Assembly (NCBI GenBank): GCA_038363925.1
Contig: JAQQWL010000015.1
Span: 558,001-622,000, forward strand
Direction of reading: 5' to 3'
Length of the DNA stretch: 64,000 nucleotides
From: Apiospora phragmitis
Taxonomy: Eukaryota; Ascomycota; Sordariomycetes; Amphisphaeriales; Apiosporaceae
A model generated the notes under the pieces. That model ran no database searches. It was not told the origin of the DNA and saw nothing but the letters and a program-made list of their open reading frames with translations. This document shows positions 22,013 to 35,269 of the stretch, piece by piece; positions within the stretch are counted from its first letter, which is position 1; each line of letters opens with the position of its first letter. The translations under genes were made by a program, and so were the position numbers.

Positions 22013-24008
22013 ATGGATCGAGAAACGCCTCCAGGCAGTTCCTCCGCATTGGAGATGCAAGCCATGCACCACACACCGGGATCCAGCACCAAAGCCCCGA
22101 CCGAAGAAGACCTAATACAGGCACGCTCTGGGCCTAAAGACGGAGATGGATCCATGATGCAAGGCGAGCAGCTCCCAGCGCAAGATGCCAATCTCGTCGA
22201 CTGGGACGGGCCCGGCGATCGGACGAATCCACAAAACTGGAACTGGAAGCGAAAGCTGTTGACAACGGTGGTGCTTTCCCTCTGCACCTTTTCCGTCTCC
22301 TTCGGAAGCAGCATCCTGGCATCCGCCATCGGCGTGCTCTCGACGCAGTTCCACGTTAGTCCTACGGTGACCACCCTGAATGTCACCCTCTACGTGCTTG
22401 GGTTTGCTGCCGGCCCGTGGGTATGGGGGCCAGCCTCCGAGTAGGTCAAACTTGAACGAAGAAGTACTCGATAAGGGGTATTACTTGAAGATCAACAAGT
22501 GCTGACCCTGTGAATCCCAGATACGTTGGACGCTACTGGCCCCTCGTGATCGGCTACATCGGTTTCATGTGCTTCACCGTGGGCGTCGCCTGCGCGCAGA
22601 ACCTGCACACCATCATGATCTGCCGGTTCATGCAGGGCGCCTGGGGCGTCGCGACCGTCACCGTCACCCCGGGGGTCTTCGTCGACCTCTGGGACATCCG
22701 CACCCGGGGGCTCGCCACCATCGCCTGGGCCGCGACCATCGTCATCGGCCCCACCATGGGACCCATCATCGGAAGCTTCACGGTGAAGAACGAAAGCCTC
22801 GGATGGCGATGGACTATGTGGTAAGCGTCCACCCATAATTGCACTGGGCTACTACTGCGTCTTACCGTCTGACTCAGTTCCCTCACTAATAGGTTCACCT
22901 TGATCATTTCGGCCTTCTTCTTTGTACTTGTACTTGCATTCTTCCAAGAGACATGGGGGCCCATCATTCTCCAGAAGAAAGCTAAGCGGCTGCGATACGA
23001 AACGAAGAATTGGGCATTGCATTCGAAACGAGACGAGGCACCAGTCGAATCGAGGGCAATACTACAGAAATACGGCTTGAAGCCATGGCAAATGCTCATT
23101 CAAGAGCCTATCCTTGTTGCCATATGCTTGTATAACAGTCTTATCTATGGGGTTATCTATCTTACCTTCGAGGTCGGTAGCCCTCCAGTGGGTATGCGCG
23201 AACTCAAGAGCCAGGCCACTAACAGTGTATAGGCATATCCTTATACTTTTGGCACCGTACGGGGATGGGAAGACGGTGTATCCTCACTGCCGTTCCTCTC
23301 CCTCTTGGTCGGGTACCTCGGGGCGGCCGTCATCCAAACCATCATCCACCTCCAGATCATTGACAAGAAGCTTGTCAAGGGTATGTGTTAACTTGGCCGA
23401 CACCAAACTTCAACGAATGTGGTACGACTAACAAACCTCTCTGCTAGGTATTCGCCCTTCTCCTGAAGACCAGCTCCCAACGATGATTCTTGGAAGCTTC
23501 CTTCTTACCATTGGTGAGTGTAACAGGAATTCCATCTCCTTTTGTTGTTCACTGACATTTGTCTCACGTTACCAGGCCTCTTTTGGTTTGCGTGGACATC
23601 CTCACCGAACATCTCTTGGGTTCCGCAAGTCCTCGCCGGGCCGTTCATTGGTTGCGGCATCAACATGGTGTTTGTGCCTTGTCTGAACTATCTAATCGAG
23701 TGCTACCTGGCCAATGCAAACAGCGCGTTGGCGGCCAATACGATTATCCGCAGCGCTGTGGCGGCTGCTTTTCCCCTTTTCGCCACCCCCATGTTCGCCA
23801 ACCTCGGAGTGGCTTGGGTATGTCTTATTTTCTAACAATGTTTCAAGAATCTGAGGCTTCGGACAGGCCACGATACTAACGAATCGTCTAGGCAACGTCT
23901 CTGTTGGGCTTTTTATGTGTGGCATTCATACCGGCGCCCATTATATTCTACCTCCACGGCAAGAAGATTCGTGGATGGAGCAAATTCGCGTTCGATTTAA
24001 AGCAATGA
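22013..24008 (+). CDS. MFS transporter, DHA1 (12-TM) type (526 aa)
   Basis: Multidrug/polyamine-type proton antiporter of the plasma membrane. Exons 22013-22440, 22521-22820, 22893-23172, 23233-23380, 23448-23513, 23576-23817, 23892-24008; total 1,581 nt, every phase consistent, no frame break. Seen: hydrophilic N-terminus ending in DWDGPGDRTNPQNW, the fungal DHA1 marker; TM1 and TM2 with VTTLNVTLYVLGFAAGP; CRFMQGAWG; the motif C-like region IAWAATIVIGPTMGPIIGSF; the long central loop with TWGPIILQKKAKRLR; and the C-terminal half with ECYLANANSALAANTI. The start is the ATG at 22013, since the codon three upstream in frame is TTG. It is the last gene before the transposon island, only 125 bp from the first terminal repeat, and may mark the cluster boundary. 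Confidence 0.93.
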
Positions 24009-24632
24009 GGAAGCATTATACAACGTTGATTAGCCTTCTGGGCCAGTACTCTACCCGGTGCTGTTAGCTATGTATATGATACCTAGGGGTAACTAAATTT
24101 ATAACATTAGAGCTGGCATGCTGCGAGGCTTAACGTATCCCACAAGCGAATGTCCTATATAAACGACTGTCCTATTCTTTTATACCCCTTTTAATAAAAT
24201 ATAAGTTAATTTTACCATAACGTATTTAATATATTAAAATTAATCGGAATTTTTATCTCTAGATATTTCTATATTATTCTAATAAGTACGCGTATTATGC
24301 CCGGGCTTTCCGTAAATTTTATAGCGTTATAAGCGTGTCTTAAACGTTTTCGTATAATTACTCTTTCGACGCGATTCGTTTTATAACTGTTTATTAACGT
24401 TTTTTTAAAATTATAAGTCTTTTTTAGCTTATATACTAAGTGATTTTTTATTTTATAACCGTTTTTTTTCGTACGGCGGCGCCGGCTAAGTATTTTATTT
24501 ATTTTTTAAAATGTCTCGTTTTTACTTTTTAAAAAAATAACTCGGTATATAATATACGTTATAGTTTTTATAATTTAATTAAGGCTAGTTAAAATAAATA
24601 TCGAAAAACTATTTTAATATTATACGATACGG

Positions 24633-25296
24633 TGTAACGAACGCTATCTGGGTTCTAAAAGAAACTTAGTAAGACGTACTGGGGTTTATATTAATAATAC
24701 GAGAGAGTATCCGAACGTGCGATAGAAGTCGCTTTTATCGATATAATAAGTAATAGCTTATAAAAACGAAGGTAATTAAGGTACGTAAGCTTAGAAGTAT
24801 TTATAATAGTTTCGTTAAAGCTGTTTACCTTATTAATAGGTTAAGATTAATACTTAAATTAATTACTAAAATAGAGAGTGTCTATATGAAATATATAGGG
24901 GAACGTTTATCGTTATATATCTAATCCCTCCTTCCTTGATCTGTTGTGGCTTAGTGATCTCTTTTGATTATGCTCGGTGTTGCTTAGTGGTCTCTCCTGA
25001 TCACGTTCGGTATTGCTTAGTGGTCTCTCCTGATCACGCTCTGCGTTGCTTAGTGGTCTCGCCTGATCGTTTGCCGTGCCACGTGACTTGCTGAGGGTCG
25101 CCGTTACTTTGCAGGCGTATTCGCCCTATCGCCGGGCGCGGTGGTGGGATTGCTCGTTGTTGAGGAAAACCTGGCTTCGTGTTGGTATAGCTAGCGGTGC
25201 GGTCCGTGGCTGTAGTATCGTAGCCTGTTCGGGCATGGTAGTTCCGTGCCGGTAAGTGGGGTCCTTTTAGCCGTATGGTTAGGTCGGGTTGTAATA
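24633..25296 (-). mobile_element. Solo gypsy LTR inside transposon A
   Basis: Starts TGTAACGAACGC and ends GTTGTAATA (the usual TG..CA ends, last C lost to RIP), with a perfect 5-bp duplication TACGG at 24628-24632 and 25297-25301. Same family as the LTRs at 34566, 47716, 51133 and 52297. No internal region, so it arose by recombination between LTRs. Confidence 0.9.
24950..25080. repeat. 33-bp tandem repeat within the solo LTR
   Basis: Four head-to-tail units beginning CTTAGTGGTCTCTCCTGATC, the first and last diverged. GC is near normal here, in contrast with the RIP-mutated 5' half of the same LTR. Confidence 0.75.
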
Positions 25297-26660
25297 TACG
25301 GTTTTAAACGTATTCGGTTTAAGATTAAGCTTTAATTAAATTATTTAAAGTTTTTAATTCTTAAGGAATAAATAGGTCGGAAGATATCCCTAGAGGTATT
25401 AAAATATATAGCTTTATATCTAATTATAAAATAATATATTCCGGATTATATAAAACGAATCCTATTTTTAAAAGCCTTTTTATATATTCGAAACGGTGAA
25501 AATCGTTTAGAACGCTTTTAAAAACGCTGGTAAGAAGTCCTCCTTTAAGATATAAATAATATACGCTTGTATAAGATATTTAATTTCTTTTCCGTACGCT
25601 TTTTTTAATATACGAAAATAGCCGATATTAAAAGGCTAGAGCTTATATAACGAATGAGAAGGTATATAAAGTATAATAATCGAGTTCTTTTTATAGTAGA
25701 GCTCGAAAGCTATTAAGTAGTAGCTTTCGTGGCCGTCCAGGACTAGGAGGCGATAACGATTTTTTATACGAGACCTGGTATATTAATTAAAGTATTAAAT
25801 CTAGTCCTCGCCTTTTTTATTCGTGGTTTAGTTATTTTTAATAATTACGATCACCTAATCCTTCGGTAATAGGCTGTTTTCGTACTAGGAAGAGAGGTGC
25901 GTTTTCCCAGTAAAGATAATATACGGAGGGATAGCGTAACCGTGTAATTTAACGCCTTAAATAATTATAACTTATTCCCGGTTTTTTTATTATATTACCT
26001 TAGGCTTTCCGCATTAATCAGAGGTGCTTATAATTATTTTAAACGAGATTTAATTTATAAAAAAGCCGGTCTCGTTAAAGTTATAAATATCCTCTTTTTA
26101 AATCTTATATTTATAAATTATATTTTATACGAGAGTAAACTATACGCGATACGCGTCGGGATCTTTATAAAAGATTTTTTAATAATCGATTCTTCGGTTA
26201 AAACGCGTCCGGAGGTTTAGTTATTATTATACGAAATTAAAGGCCTAATTAATATTAACGCGTCCCGCGTTACGTAAACTAAATAATCGATTCGTTATAT
26301 TTTTTATATTATTTAATCGGGAAAAAAACGATCGCGTATTTAAATTAATAATATATTAAATAATCGTATTTTCTTCGGAATTTAAAAGCTTTAAAAAATT
26401 CGTAAATATTTCGCGTTGTATAGGTTAATTATTTCGTTTATATTATAAAGTTTTTAATAAAACGTAATAAATTAATATAGCTTTTTATACGCTTAAAATT
26501 AAGTCTTTTTAAAGCGCTTAAAGCATTAAAATTATATTATTCTTTTTTTAAAATTATAATATTTTTAAACGTAAAAGAATATAAAAAAAAGTTAAGGCTA
26601 TAAGGAAATTTATGAAAGTGGGACATTCGCTTATATAGGATATTCGCTTGTGGGATACGT

Positions 26661-27703
26661 TAGCCATAGAACAAAATCATACAAGAGGAAATGACCCGTC
26701 GAAGGCATGAGGAAGCGTTCAGACTCGTCAGTCTAACAAAACAGCGACCAAAGCTGACTCATTTGTCATTTTCAGTTGTGACCTTCGTACTAGAACTGCG
26801 CAGAACTCACAGGCTTTGGTTGGGTGGTTGCATGTCAGACTTGCAGCGAAGTGACCCAAGTGAAGGGAACCGAGAGAGTCGGGATGGCCCAACTGATTAC
26901 CCCTTACGTCAACCCCCACCTATCGCCTGTGGAAACCAACACAACCTTTCCTGTCATCTAGGACTACGTTTTGGCGATCTGTATCACCTTCATCCTCAAA
27001 TTCCACAATTAAGATGGAAAGCTTAAAGGGTAGCATCCTCTTGACTGGCGCTAAGCACCCTAACCACTTAGCCGTCCTACCACATAAGCAGCTACCCAAA
27101 TTGACTACCGATAAGCGAAGCCCCCTAACCACCTTTTCGTATATAAGTCAGCATCTAACCCCCTTATTAATAATTAGAGGATATTATTAAAATCGTTACT
27201 TCTCGTACTTTTTAGCTATATTTATCTTAACCCCCGAATCCGCTATTTAGCGTGCTATTTTAACCGTATAAGCTAACGAGTCGGAACGTACAGCCTCTAA
27301 AAGACTTAAAGTACCCCGAGCCACCTTGCGAGACAGAATTAGGCGCAGATCGACCCGGACCGAGTCTAAAGAGTCCGCTAAGACCCTCTCTTCTCTTCTA
27401 CCTAAGAGGAATATCTTAAAACCTAGGCTATCCGATAGGCGTAACTAAGCCTTACCCTTAAGTATAACGTGTTTCGAATGTTCGTTACCCGGCTATTTAA
27501 GATAAACCAGCGCGCCTTACTTTTTAAAATTTATTAAATAAAGAGATTTATCGCTCGTTACTTTAAATTAAAAACTATATTAATTACGATAATAAATTTT
27601 CGACGCGTTTATTATAAATTCGAAAAAATATCTAGTTTTTTATTTTTATTTTAAAATAAGATTTTATTTAAAATATTCCCGTTTAATTTATTTATAATAT
27701 AAA
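26661..27703. other. Unique unmutated patch (26,663-27,160) and unclassified AT-rich DNA
   Basis: The first 500 bp have ordinary composition and escaped RIP, so they are probably single-copy DNA. They hold a 111-codon ORF (26691-27026, plus) with no family I recognise. On the minus strand near 27,040-27,090 the run CGGCTAAGTGGTTAGGG resembles a tRNA D-arm/A-box, but I cannot fold a tRNA and see no B-box. From about 27,160 to the copia LTR the DNA is RIP-like with no recognisable element. Confidence 0.4.
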
Positions 27704-27914
27704 TATTAAAATAATAAGAACTAAGGTTTTCTATATTACTTTAAAAAAGGTATTACGTACCTACGCGTACGAACCCCTTTCTTATTTTATTAAGAAGGGG
27801 TATACGATGCCCTTCGTAGCTCGTATTAAAAATAAATATAAATAATAGAATAAAAATAATTAAACCCCGATTAAAACCGGAATTACTATATATACGAGAA
27901 CTTATTTAATACTA
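27704..27914 (+). repeat. Copia 5' LTR
   Basis: About 211 bp, pairing with 33573-33781. The strongest shared block begins AAGAACTAAGGTTTTCTATA. Differences are mainly RIP-type C-to-T and G-to-A. Confidence 0.8.
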
Positions 27915-30900
27915 ATTAATAATTACTCGTAGCGATTATAAATTAATAAGAATAAAGAGACGGTTTTACGCCTTTACCGACGTAAGGGCGACCGTGCTAA
28001 AAAACCCCGAGAATTTCCGCCCGTTAGAGATTCGGAGGAAAAGTTAAATTAAATTAACCGTACGAAGAGGAACCCCTTTTCCCGAGTATATATTATAAAG
28101 AGGAGACCAGGTTCCGAATTATACGCGAAACTAGCTAAGCTATATATAACTATATATTTAAATAACCTTATTATATAATTTATAAAACGATAACCCTTAT
28201 TAAAATAGAATTAATTACGATCGGCGAATTAGGATCGAGTCCGGACGTACCGAACTTAAACAGACCGATAACTTTAAACCCCGAACTACTTATATACGAA
28301 AAAGTTTCTTAAAATATCGGGATTTTTTTAATAGTTTAAAAAAAAAACGTTAAGCTCGTTTTTTAAAAACTTGAACTTTTAAAAGTATTCTTCGAAAAAA
28401 TAATACTTAAATTATTTACGACGTATTTCGTATAATACTTTTTAAAATATTATATATTAAAAATAAAAAGAACGTTCCTTTAAAAAATATTTAATATAAA
28501 GTTTAAAGGATAGACCGAATACCTGTTCGGTTAAATTAATCGTATATTTTTAAAAAAGCTTTATTATTACCTCGAAAAAAAGGAGTTAATATACCGATAA
28601 GCGGATCCTTTAAAAATAAGCTCGCATGATTAATATTACCGGCCGCTCCTGTATATTAATAGGACCGACCGGCAAAACCGATTTCGAAAACCCGAAAAGA
28701 GGATATTCTATACTTTTCCTTAGAATAGATAGTCGAATAACCGCCGCTTAAGCGAGAAACACCCGGTCTCCGTACGGAATAATTGTTCGCAATACTACGG
28801 GATATTTTAAGCCCGATATTTAACCCTAGATTCCCAAGTACCTAAACGTCGTAAGACATCGTCCCTTTTCTTTCTCCAACTCCGGTACTGCCGGACCAGA
28901 CCGTACGATTATCTGGTCTAGCGTACGTTACGGAATACGATATCCCTCCAAGCCGAGCTATTTATAACGGTAAAATCGATTAGAATAAGGTCGTTACCTT
29001 TTTAAAAATATAAAAGAAAAAAAAGAATTATATTAGCAAGCCGTACGATATCTTTTACAATAAAGTACGGATATTTATTAAAACATATTAACGGCTAGAT
29101 ATACTAAAAGACTAATACTATATAATCTTTCTAAATATTCTTTCCGGCTATATAAAAGTATTCTATCTTAATTATATTAAACTCGAAAAAAAATAGAATA
29201 AAATATACTATTTAATAAACTCATACTTTAATATAATAATAAATTATATATAATATTTTATAAATTAAATAATAACCTTTTTTATATAAATAAAAAGTAA
29301 GAACGCCGAAAAATAACTTATCGAGGTTTTAGAAATCTTACTAAATAAGTTCTAGCTCATATAACGAGCCCTCGGAAAAGGATTCGAAAAAGAGATCGCT
29401 TTTTATACCTCCGTTGTAAAAACTTATCGAGGAGTTCTAAAACTTTTATCGGTTCTTATTAATTAAAAGCTAATATATAAAGCGTTATTTTCGAACCTTC
29501 GTATATCGCTAAATATAATAGCGAATTAAATATTATAAGAACGATATTTAACGAAGGAATTATATCGAAACCTGGTTAAAAATACGTATTTAATTAATAA
29601 ACGGTTCATAAATAACTATACGAGAAAAAACCGACCAGTCTACGGCAACAAATTACTATATAATAACCGACTATCAGGATAAGAAAGGATCTAGCAACCC
29701 GCCGGCACCTTTCGACCAAGATTACCGTACAGGAATCGGAAGTTTGAATAAAAAACCTACCGAATTTATTATAAATAAAGCTATTAATTAATAAACCACT
29801 TAACTAAAAAATAATCCCGAATAAAGAACTAATATCTTTAAGCGTATAATAGTATTAAATAAGGCCCCTTTTTTTAAAAATAAATACGAAACGTTCGTTT
29901 AAAGTTAAAAAAAAGATAAAAAAGAGTTAAAAAATAACGAAAAAAAGTATAACTACTTTAATCTAGAAAATACACGATAAAGCATTATTTACCTAACAAA
30001 CGCCGCGTTTTATTACCGATTTATTAACGAGGATATTTATTTAAAAATTACCGTATAAGCTAACTAATTTAACCTTAATAGCCCATATAACTAAACTTAT
30101 TAAAAAAAGCTTTAAAATACCGGCGCCGCCTAATTTTTAATAATCGGAAAGTTTTAAATAAAGGCCTATATACGAAAAAACTTAAACGTATAAATCAATT
30201 AAACCCCGAAAAGCGCCGAAATTAAATTCGAAAACTTAAAGCCTATTTCGTCGATTAAAATAATCGATATATAAAACTTATTAAAAATAATAAAGTATTA
30301 TACCCTAAATATTATAACCTTTTTCTTATTTTTATTATATAATACCGACCGGTTTAAAACGTATTATAATAATATCCTTAATTTTATTATATAAAAAAAC
30401 GGTAAAATATTTTTTATAATTAAGAAATAGGGACACCCGTTTTTTAATACCGGCCGTATAAAAACAACGTTATATTTTACCGAAAAATAACTTCGACACC
30501 TCTACCGACATTTTAAACACCCTCGTATAAAGAAGCTTTATACTCTTTTAAAGAACGCCGGCTACGATAACATTAACCTTACTATTCTCGACGAGATTTA
30601 AAAGTTTTACTCTTAATACTAAACGCATAATCCGGTATTATAAAGATTTAAATTCTTGCTATAAAACGAATATAACTTTAATTATAAAATTATTATAAAC
30701 ATTATTTATATTAACGGACAGAACGTACTCTACGTAATCGATTTAAATATATCCTTTTAAGCGGCTATATTCCTATATTTACTTAGCGTACGAAACACCT
30801 AAAATACCCTCTATAAGTACTGAATATACGTATACTAAAAACCCTTTAATTATATTTCGTACGATCCGGGTACGTATTTTTAAAGAAAGTTTCGCGACTA

Positions 30901-33572
30901 TATATAAATAATAAAAATTACTTATAAATAAATACTTAGCGAAACTTATTAAATAATAAATAAAATTAAACGAGCGCACGTTCTATTATATAAAGCCTTT
31001 AGTATTTTATAAAAAAATCTCGGTTATTATATAAATACCGAGATAATACTTTAAATAATAATTAAAGCTTTGAACGATACGGCTAGCCCTAACGGCCTAA
31101 TATTTACCCTACTCGTTTTCGGAATATACCCTCGTATCGACGGGAATTTACTACCGTTACTAAAGATTTAAGCATAAAAAGAAACTATACGGAAAATACG
31201 TATAAATATCGATATCTACCGAGCTCTAAATACCCGGAATAAACTAATTATCCAAGATATCCTAATACTCCCGCTCTAGAGTAAAGTCTTAATTTAACGA
31301 GAAAAAAAAGGATAAACCGGACCATATAAGATAATAATTATCGAAGACCGTATAATCCGAATAAATACCTTAAACAGCTTAAAAGCCTTTCGAATAACCT
31401 AAATTAAGCCGTACTACCATGAGGAAGCCGGAGAACCACACGACTAACCGGAATTATAAACAGATCCGGAAAAGCCGGTAGATACCCTAGATACCGAACC
31501 AATAGCCGAGGAAATTACGGTAGCTCCCGTACGACGCGGCCGAGGATAACGTAGAAAATATCTACTCCGGAACGCTCGAGCTACTATATTCTTTATTTAA
31601 AATAAATAAAAGAATTACGACTTAATAGTTAAACTCTAATAAAACGAGGTTATTACCTCGTCCGGATACCCGTTTTAAAAGTCTAACGTAGAGGAGATTA
31701 ATAATCTCGCCGCACGAGAGGTTTTCGAATTTATTCGATTCGACCCGAATAAGTATACTGGCCGGAGAATCTTCAAAACACGGCTCGTATAAGAGATTAA
31801 GGGTAAAACTACGAAGCCGTACGAGAAGTTTAAGCTTATAATATAAAACTACGGAGATATAAAAAAGGAGGCTATTTTAACCTAGTTACTAATAATTTAA
31901 CGGATAAGCTAAAAACTCTTTTTAATTTTTAAACCGACCCTAATCCGAGATTTCAACATATAAAGCGAGCTACGCAATATTATATAAACGTATACTTAGT
32001 CGCATAATAAGCTAAACCGATTAATTTATATATATTTATTAATAAAATTAAAAACTTAATACCTCGAAAGAACGCTACTTTAAATCGTATTACCCCTATA
32101 TAGATTAATAAAGTTAAAACTTTATTAATTTAAAACGTATTATAATTATTACGTATAAAATTTAGAAATAACCGTATTAATATATAACGCTTATTTATTA
32201 TTTATTATAAAAAGACCGAATCCTTCGATATTATAATAATATAAACCGATAATACGTTTAGCTTCGTTATAACCCTTTTTTTAAAAAAATGGAAGAAAAG
32301 TTAATCAAGGAACAATTCTATATAAAACTAAAAAATATTTTAACCGAAAATACGCCGATCAAGTTTAGCGGAGGCAGGATTTAATTAAAATTATATAATA
32401 TTTTTTTCGAATAAAAAGGATAGGTTAATTAATTAAAACTTATTAACTCGAAAACTATCGATAAAAGCTAATAATACGTTTCTTAATATACGAGAGGAAT
32501 ATATTTCGTATTTATTTATTAATTAGAAGCAGCGTATAATCTATCTGCCGCCGTTTAAGTATAAACTTTAAAAAATAAAGATATCGAGAGCTTAAATATA
32601 TAGATTAATTAATAAATTTAGAGTCCGATACGCGGCTTAAAATATATCCCGTTTAATCTTTATTATACGAAGATATATATTTTTATTAATAGTTCTTTTA
32701 CGAATAATAAAAACTTGACGTCCTAGCTCGGATACCTAGTCATCCTAGGCTAAAAGCTTAACCGTATAAAGAATTAATTCGAAATCTAAGGTAATATTAT
32801 TTATTAAAGCTCGACGAAATATAAAAGAATTACTTAAAGCGTATTAATTAACGAACTATACGGTATAATTTCTAATATCCATAACGGTATTATATTTAAT
32901 ATTATATTAAAAAGAATTATACGAAGCTTCGAATTTTAAGAGGTATTAATAATCCTTTATATAAACTCGAGATTACTCTATAAATACTTAGTTAAACTAG
33001 GAATAACGAACGAGAAAAAATTAATAATTAATATTATATCGCTCCGAGAATTATATAAAAAAAAGAAATCTTAAAAATCTATTAAATCGACGGCCGAAAT
33101 AACCCCGTAAACGTTTTTATTAAGAAATCTTTAAATAAAGCCTTTAAATAGCTAGTATTAATTAATAAGTTAACTATACGCGTAAAAGCGTACGTCGAGA
33201 GACTAAACTCGCACGGCGAATAAAAAAAGAGGAGAAAAAAAGAGATATCTTCTTCCCTAACGGGGTATAACGTATCGCGATATACGATAACGCCCCTATT
33301 ATTATTACTACTTTTATTATTATTATTACTTTTAATTAATAACGAAAAAGTAATATATTTTAACGTATAATAATTTTCCCTATTACTATTATTATTAAAA
33401 AACCTGCCACCTAATTAAATTAACGTTAAGAAAGTATAGCATCACCTATACGGCTTAAATAGGCACCGAATACCGGATTAGTATAACCCATCCGTACGAG
33501 ACCCTTACGAAGGGAAGACTCGTTTTAAAAAGGGGAGCTGCCTAAGTTTATTATTAAAATAAAAACTGCTCA

Positions 33573-33781
33573 TATTAGAATAGCAAGAACTAAGGTTTTC
33601 TATATTACTTTAAAAAAGGTGCTACGTACCTACGCGTACAAACCCCTTTCTTATTTTATTAAAAGGAGCATACGATGCCCCTCGTAGCTCGTATTAAAAA
33701 TAGATATAAATAATAGAATATAACGATTAAACCCCGATTAAAACCGGAATTACCGTACGTACGAGAGCCTATTTAATATTA
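33573..33781 (+). repeat. Copia 3' LTR
   Basis: About 209 bp, pairing with 27704-27914. It keeps more G and C than the 5' copy. Confidence 0.8.
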
Positions 33782-34565
33782 AGTTTAGTTTAAAGATAAT
33801 CGATTTAAGCTTCGAAATACGCGATTTTCTTAACGCTTTAATTTAAAGCTTTATTAATCTTTTTAATAAATAATTATTAAGAGGGTAATTTAATGGTAAA
33901 GTTTATATTAATTAATTTCTAATTATTATTTTATAATTCTTAATTATTAAAGGGTGTTTTAATAAGTGTTAGAGTTAATTCGGCGAAGAAATCGAGTATT
34001 CATTCTTTTTTAACTATTTTCGATAGTTTTAAACGTGCTTAAGTAACCTATATATTTTTTAAGATAACGTATTTTAATAATAACGGTTTCGAGCGATTTC
34101 GTGGATAAATTTTAGCCGTTTTTTAAACGTTTTTAATTATAAAAAAAGTTAATATATTAATCTTAATTTAGCGGTATACTTTTAATATATTTATTCTTAT
34201 AAGATTTAATTTAAAAACCGTGTTTAAATACTTTTTTAAAATAATTTTTGACTTTTTTTTAATAAACTAAAAACTCTTATATTTAAAACTTGTATTATAT
34301 AATTATAATATAATATATAAAAAATAAAGTTATAAAAAATAATTATTCGTATATAATTTATAATTATTATAAACTAGGACGACTTATTTATTATTATAAC
34401 GATACTATATATAAGGGATAAAAGTGTTTTAGATTTAATTTAAAGCTGTGGTATTATTAGTTTACTTTTTAAATAACGCTTTAAACCGTTAATTATCTTA
34501 AAGATAGCCGTTTTAATTTAAAAACCACTAGCTTTAAACGTCGGCCCTTTTAAAAATAATTAGCG
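33782..34565. other. Unclassified AT-rich RIP-mutated DNA
   Basis: About 780 bp with no LTR, terminal repeat or readable protein block. It ends in TAGCG, the left target duplication of the outer gypsy element, and was therefore contiguous with the sequence at 52,902 onward before that insertion. Confidence 0.45.
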
Positions 34566-35196
34566 TGTAACGAACGCTATTTAAGTTTTAAAAGAAACCT
34601 AATAAAACGTACTGGGGTTTATGTTTAGTAATACGAAAAAGTGTTTAAACGTGCGATAAAAATCCGATTTTATCGATATAATATATAATAGCTATAGAAA
34701 TAAAGGTAAGTAAGGTGCGTAGATTTAGGGGTATTTATAATAAAATCGTTAAGGTTATTTATTTTATTAATAAATTAGATTAATATTTAAATTAATTATT
34801 AAAGTAAAAAGTATTTATATAAAATATATAGGGAACGTTTATTATTATATATCCTATTTCTTTCTTTACTAATCCGTTAGATCACTCGTTAGTTTATAAT
34901 AATCCTATTATTAGCTTACGGTGATCTATTTTAATTAACTTATTCCGGGCGTTATGCTCTCGTTGCTTTTATAGCGAGTTATATAATTCGTCGCCTTTTT
35001 CGCCTAATCGTATTCGTTTTATCGCTATATAGGCGGGTATTATCCCGACGGTCGTACGCTATTAAAGTTTAGCTAAGTTTATATTAGTATAGCTAGCGGT
35101 GCGGTTAGTAGTTATAGTATCGTAGCCGGGGCGGGGTATCGTAGTTCCGTGCCGGTGGGTAGGGTTTTAATTATATAATTAGGTCGGGTTATAATA
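34566..35196 (-). repeat. 3' LTR of the outer gypsy element
   Basis: Begins TGTAACGAACGC and ends GTTATAATA on the plus strand. An A/G-rich polypurine-like tract lies just inside it on the minus strand, as expected next to a 3' LTR. Confidence 0.85.
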
Positions 35197-35269
35197 TTAT
35201 CTTTCCTCTTTTAATTGCTTTATTTTTAAAGCGTTAAAGTCTTTAAATACTTTTACTTACCTATTATAT

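Larger units (their letters stand above)
24133..26660 (-). mobile_element. Fot1/pogo-like Tc1-mariner DNA transposon A, RIP-inactivated and split
   Basis: Inverted terminal repeats (left begins ACGTATCCCACAAGCGAATG; right is its complement) are flanked by TA on both sides (24131-24132 and 26661-26662), the target duplication of Tc1/mariner elements. A 664-bp solo LTR plus 5-bp duplication interrupts it; without these it is 1,859 bp, matching the copy at 36898-38758 (1,861 bp), which has the opposite orientation. The transposase reads on the minus strand and is destroyed by stops. Confidence 0.88.
27704..33781 (+). mobile_element. Ty1/copia-like LTR retrotransposon, RIP-inactivated (about 6.1 kb)
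   Basis: Two direct repeats of about 210 bp (27704-27914 and 33573-33781) bracket it, differing mostly by transitions. Near 31,080-31,600 the plus strand still reads integrase-end blocks (LVFGIYPRID, YRALNTRNK), followed at 31,680-31,830 by reverse-transcriptase entry blocks (REVFEFIRFDPNKYTGRRIF, EIKGKT). Integrase before reverse transcriptase is the copia order. Many in-frame stops. I could not find a clean target-site duplication, so exact ends are approximate. Confidence 0.8.

Noticed and set aside
27040..27120. tRNA gene on the minus strand
   Set aside because: Only a D-arm-like stretch is visible; no B-box, no closed acceptor stem and no clear anticodon arm.
30779..30979. 66-codon minus-strand ORF in the copia element
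   Set aside because: Tyr/Ile/Phe-rich chance ORF in AT-saturated DNA, antisense to copia coding sequence.
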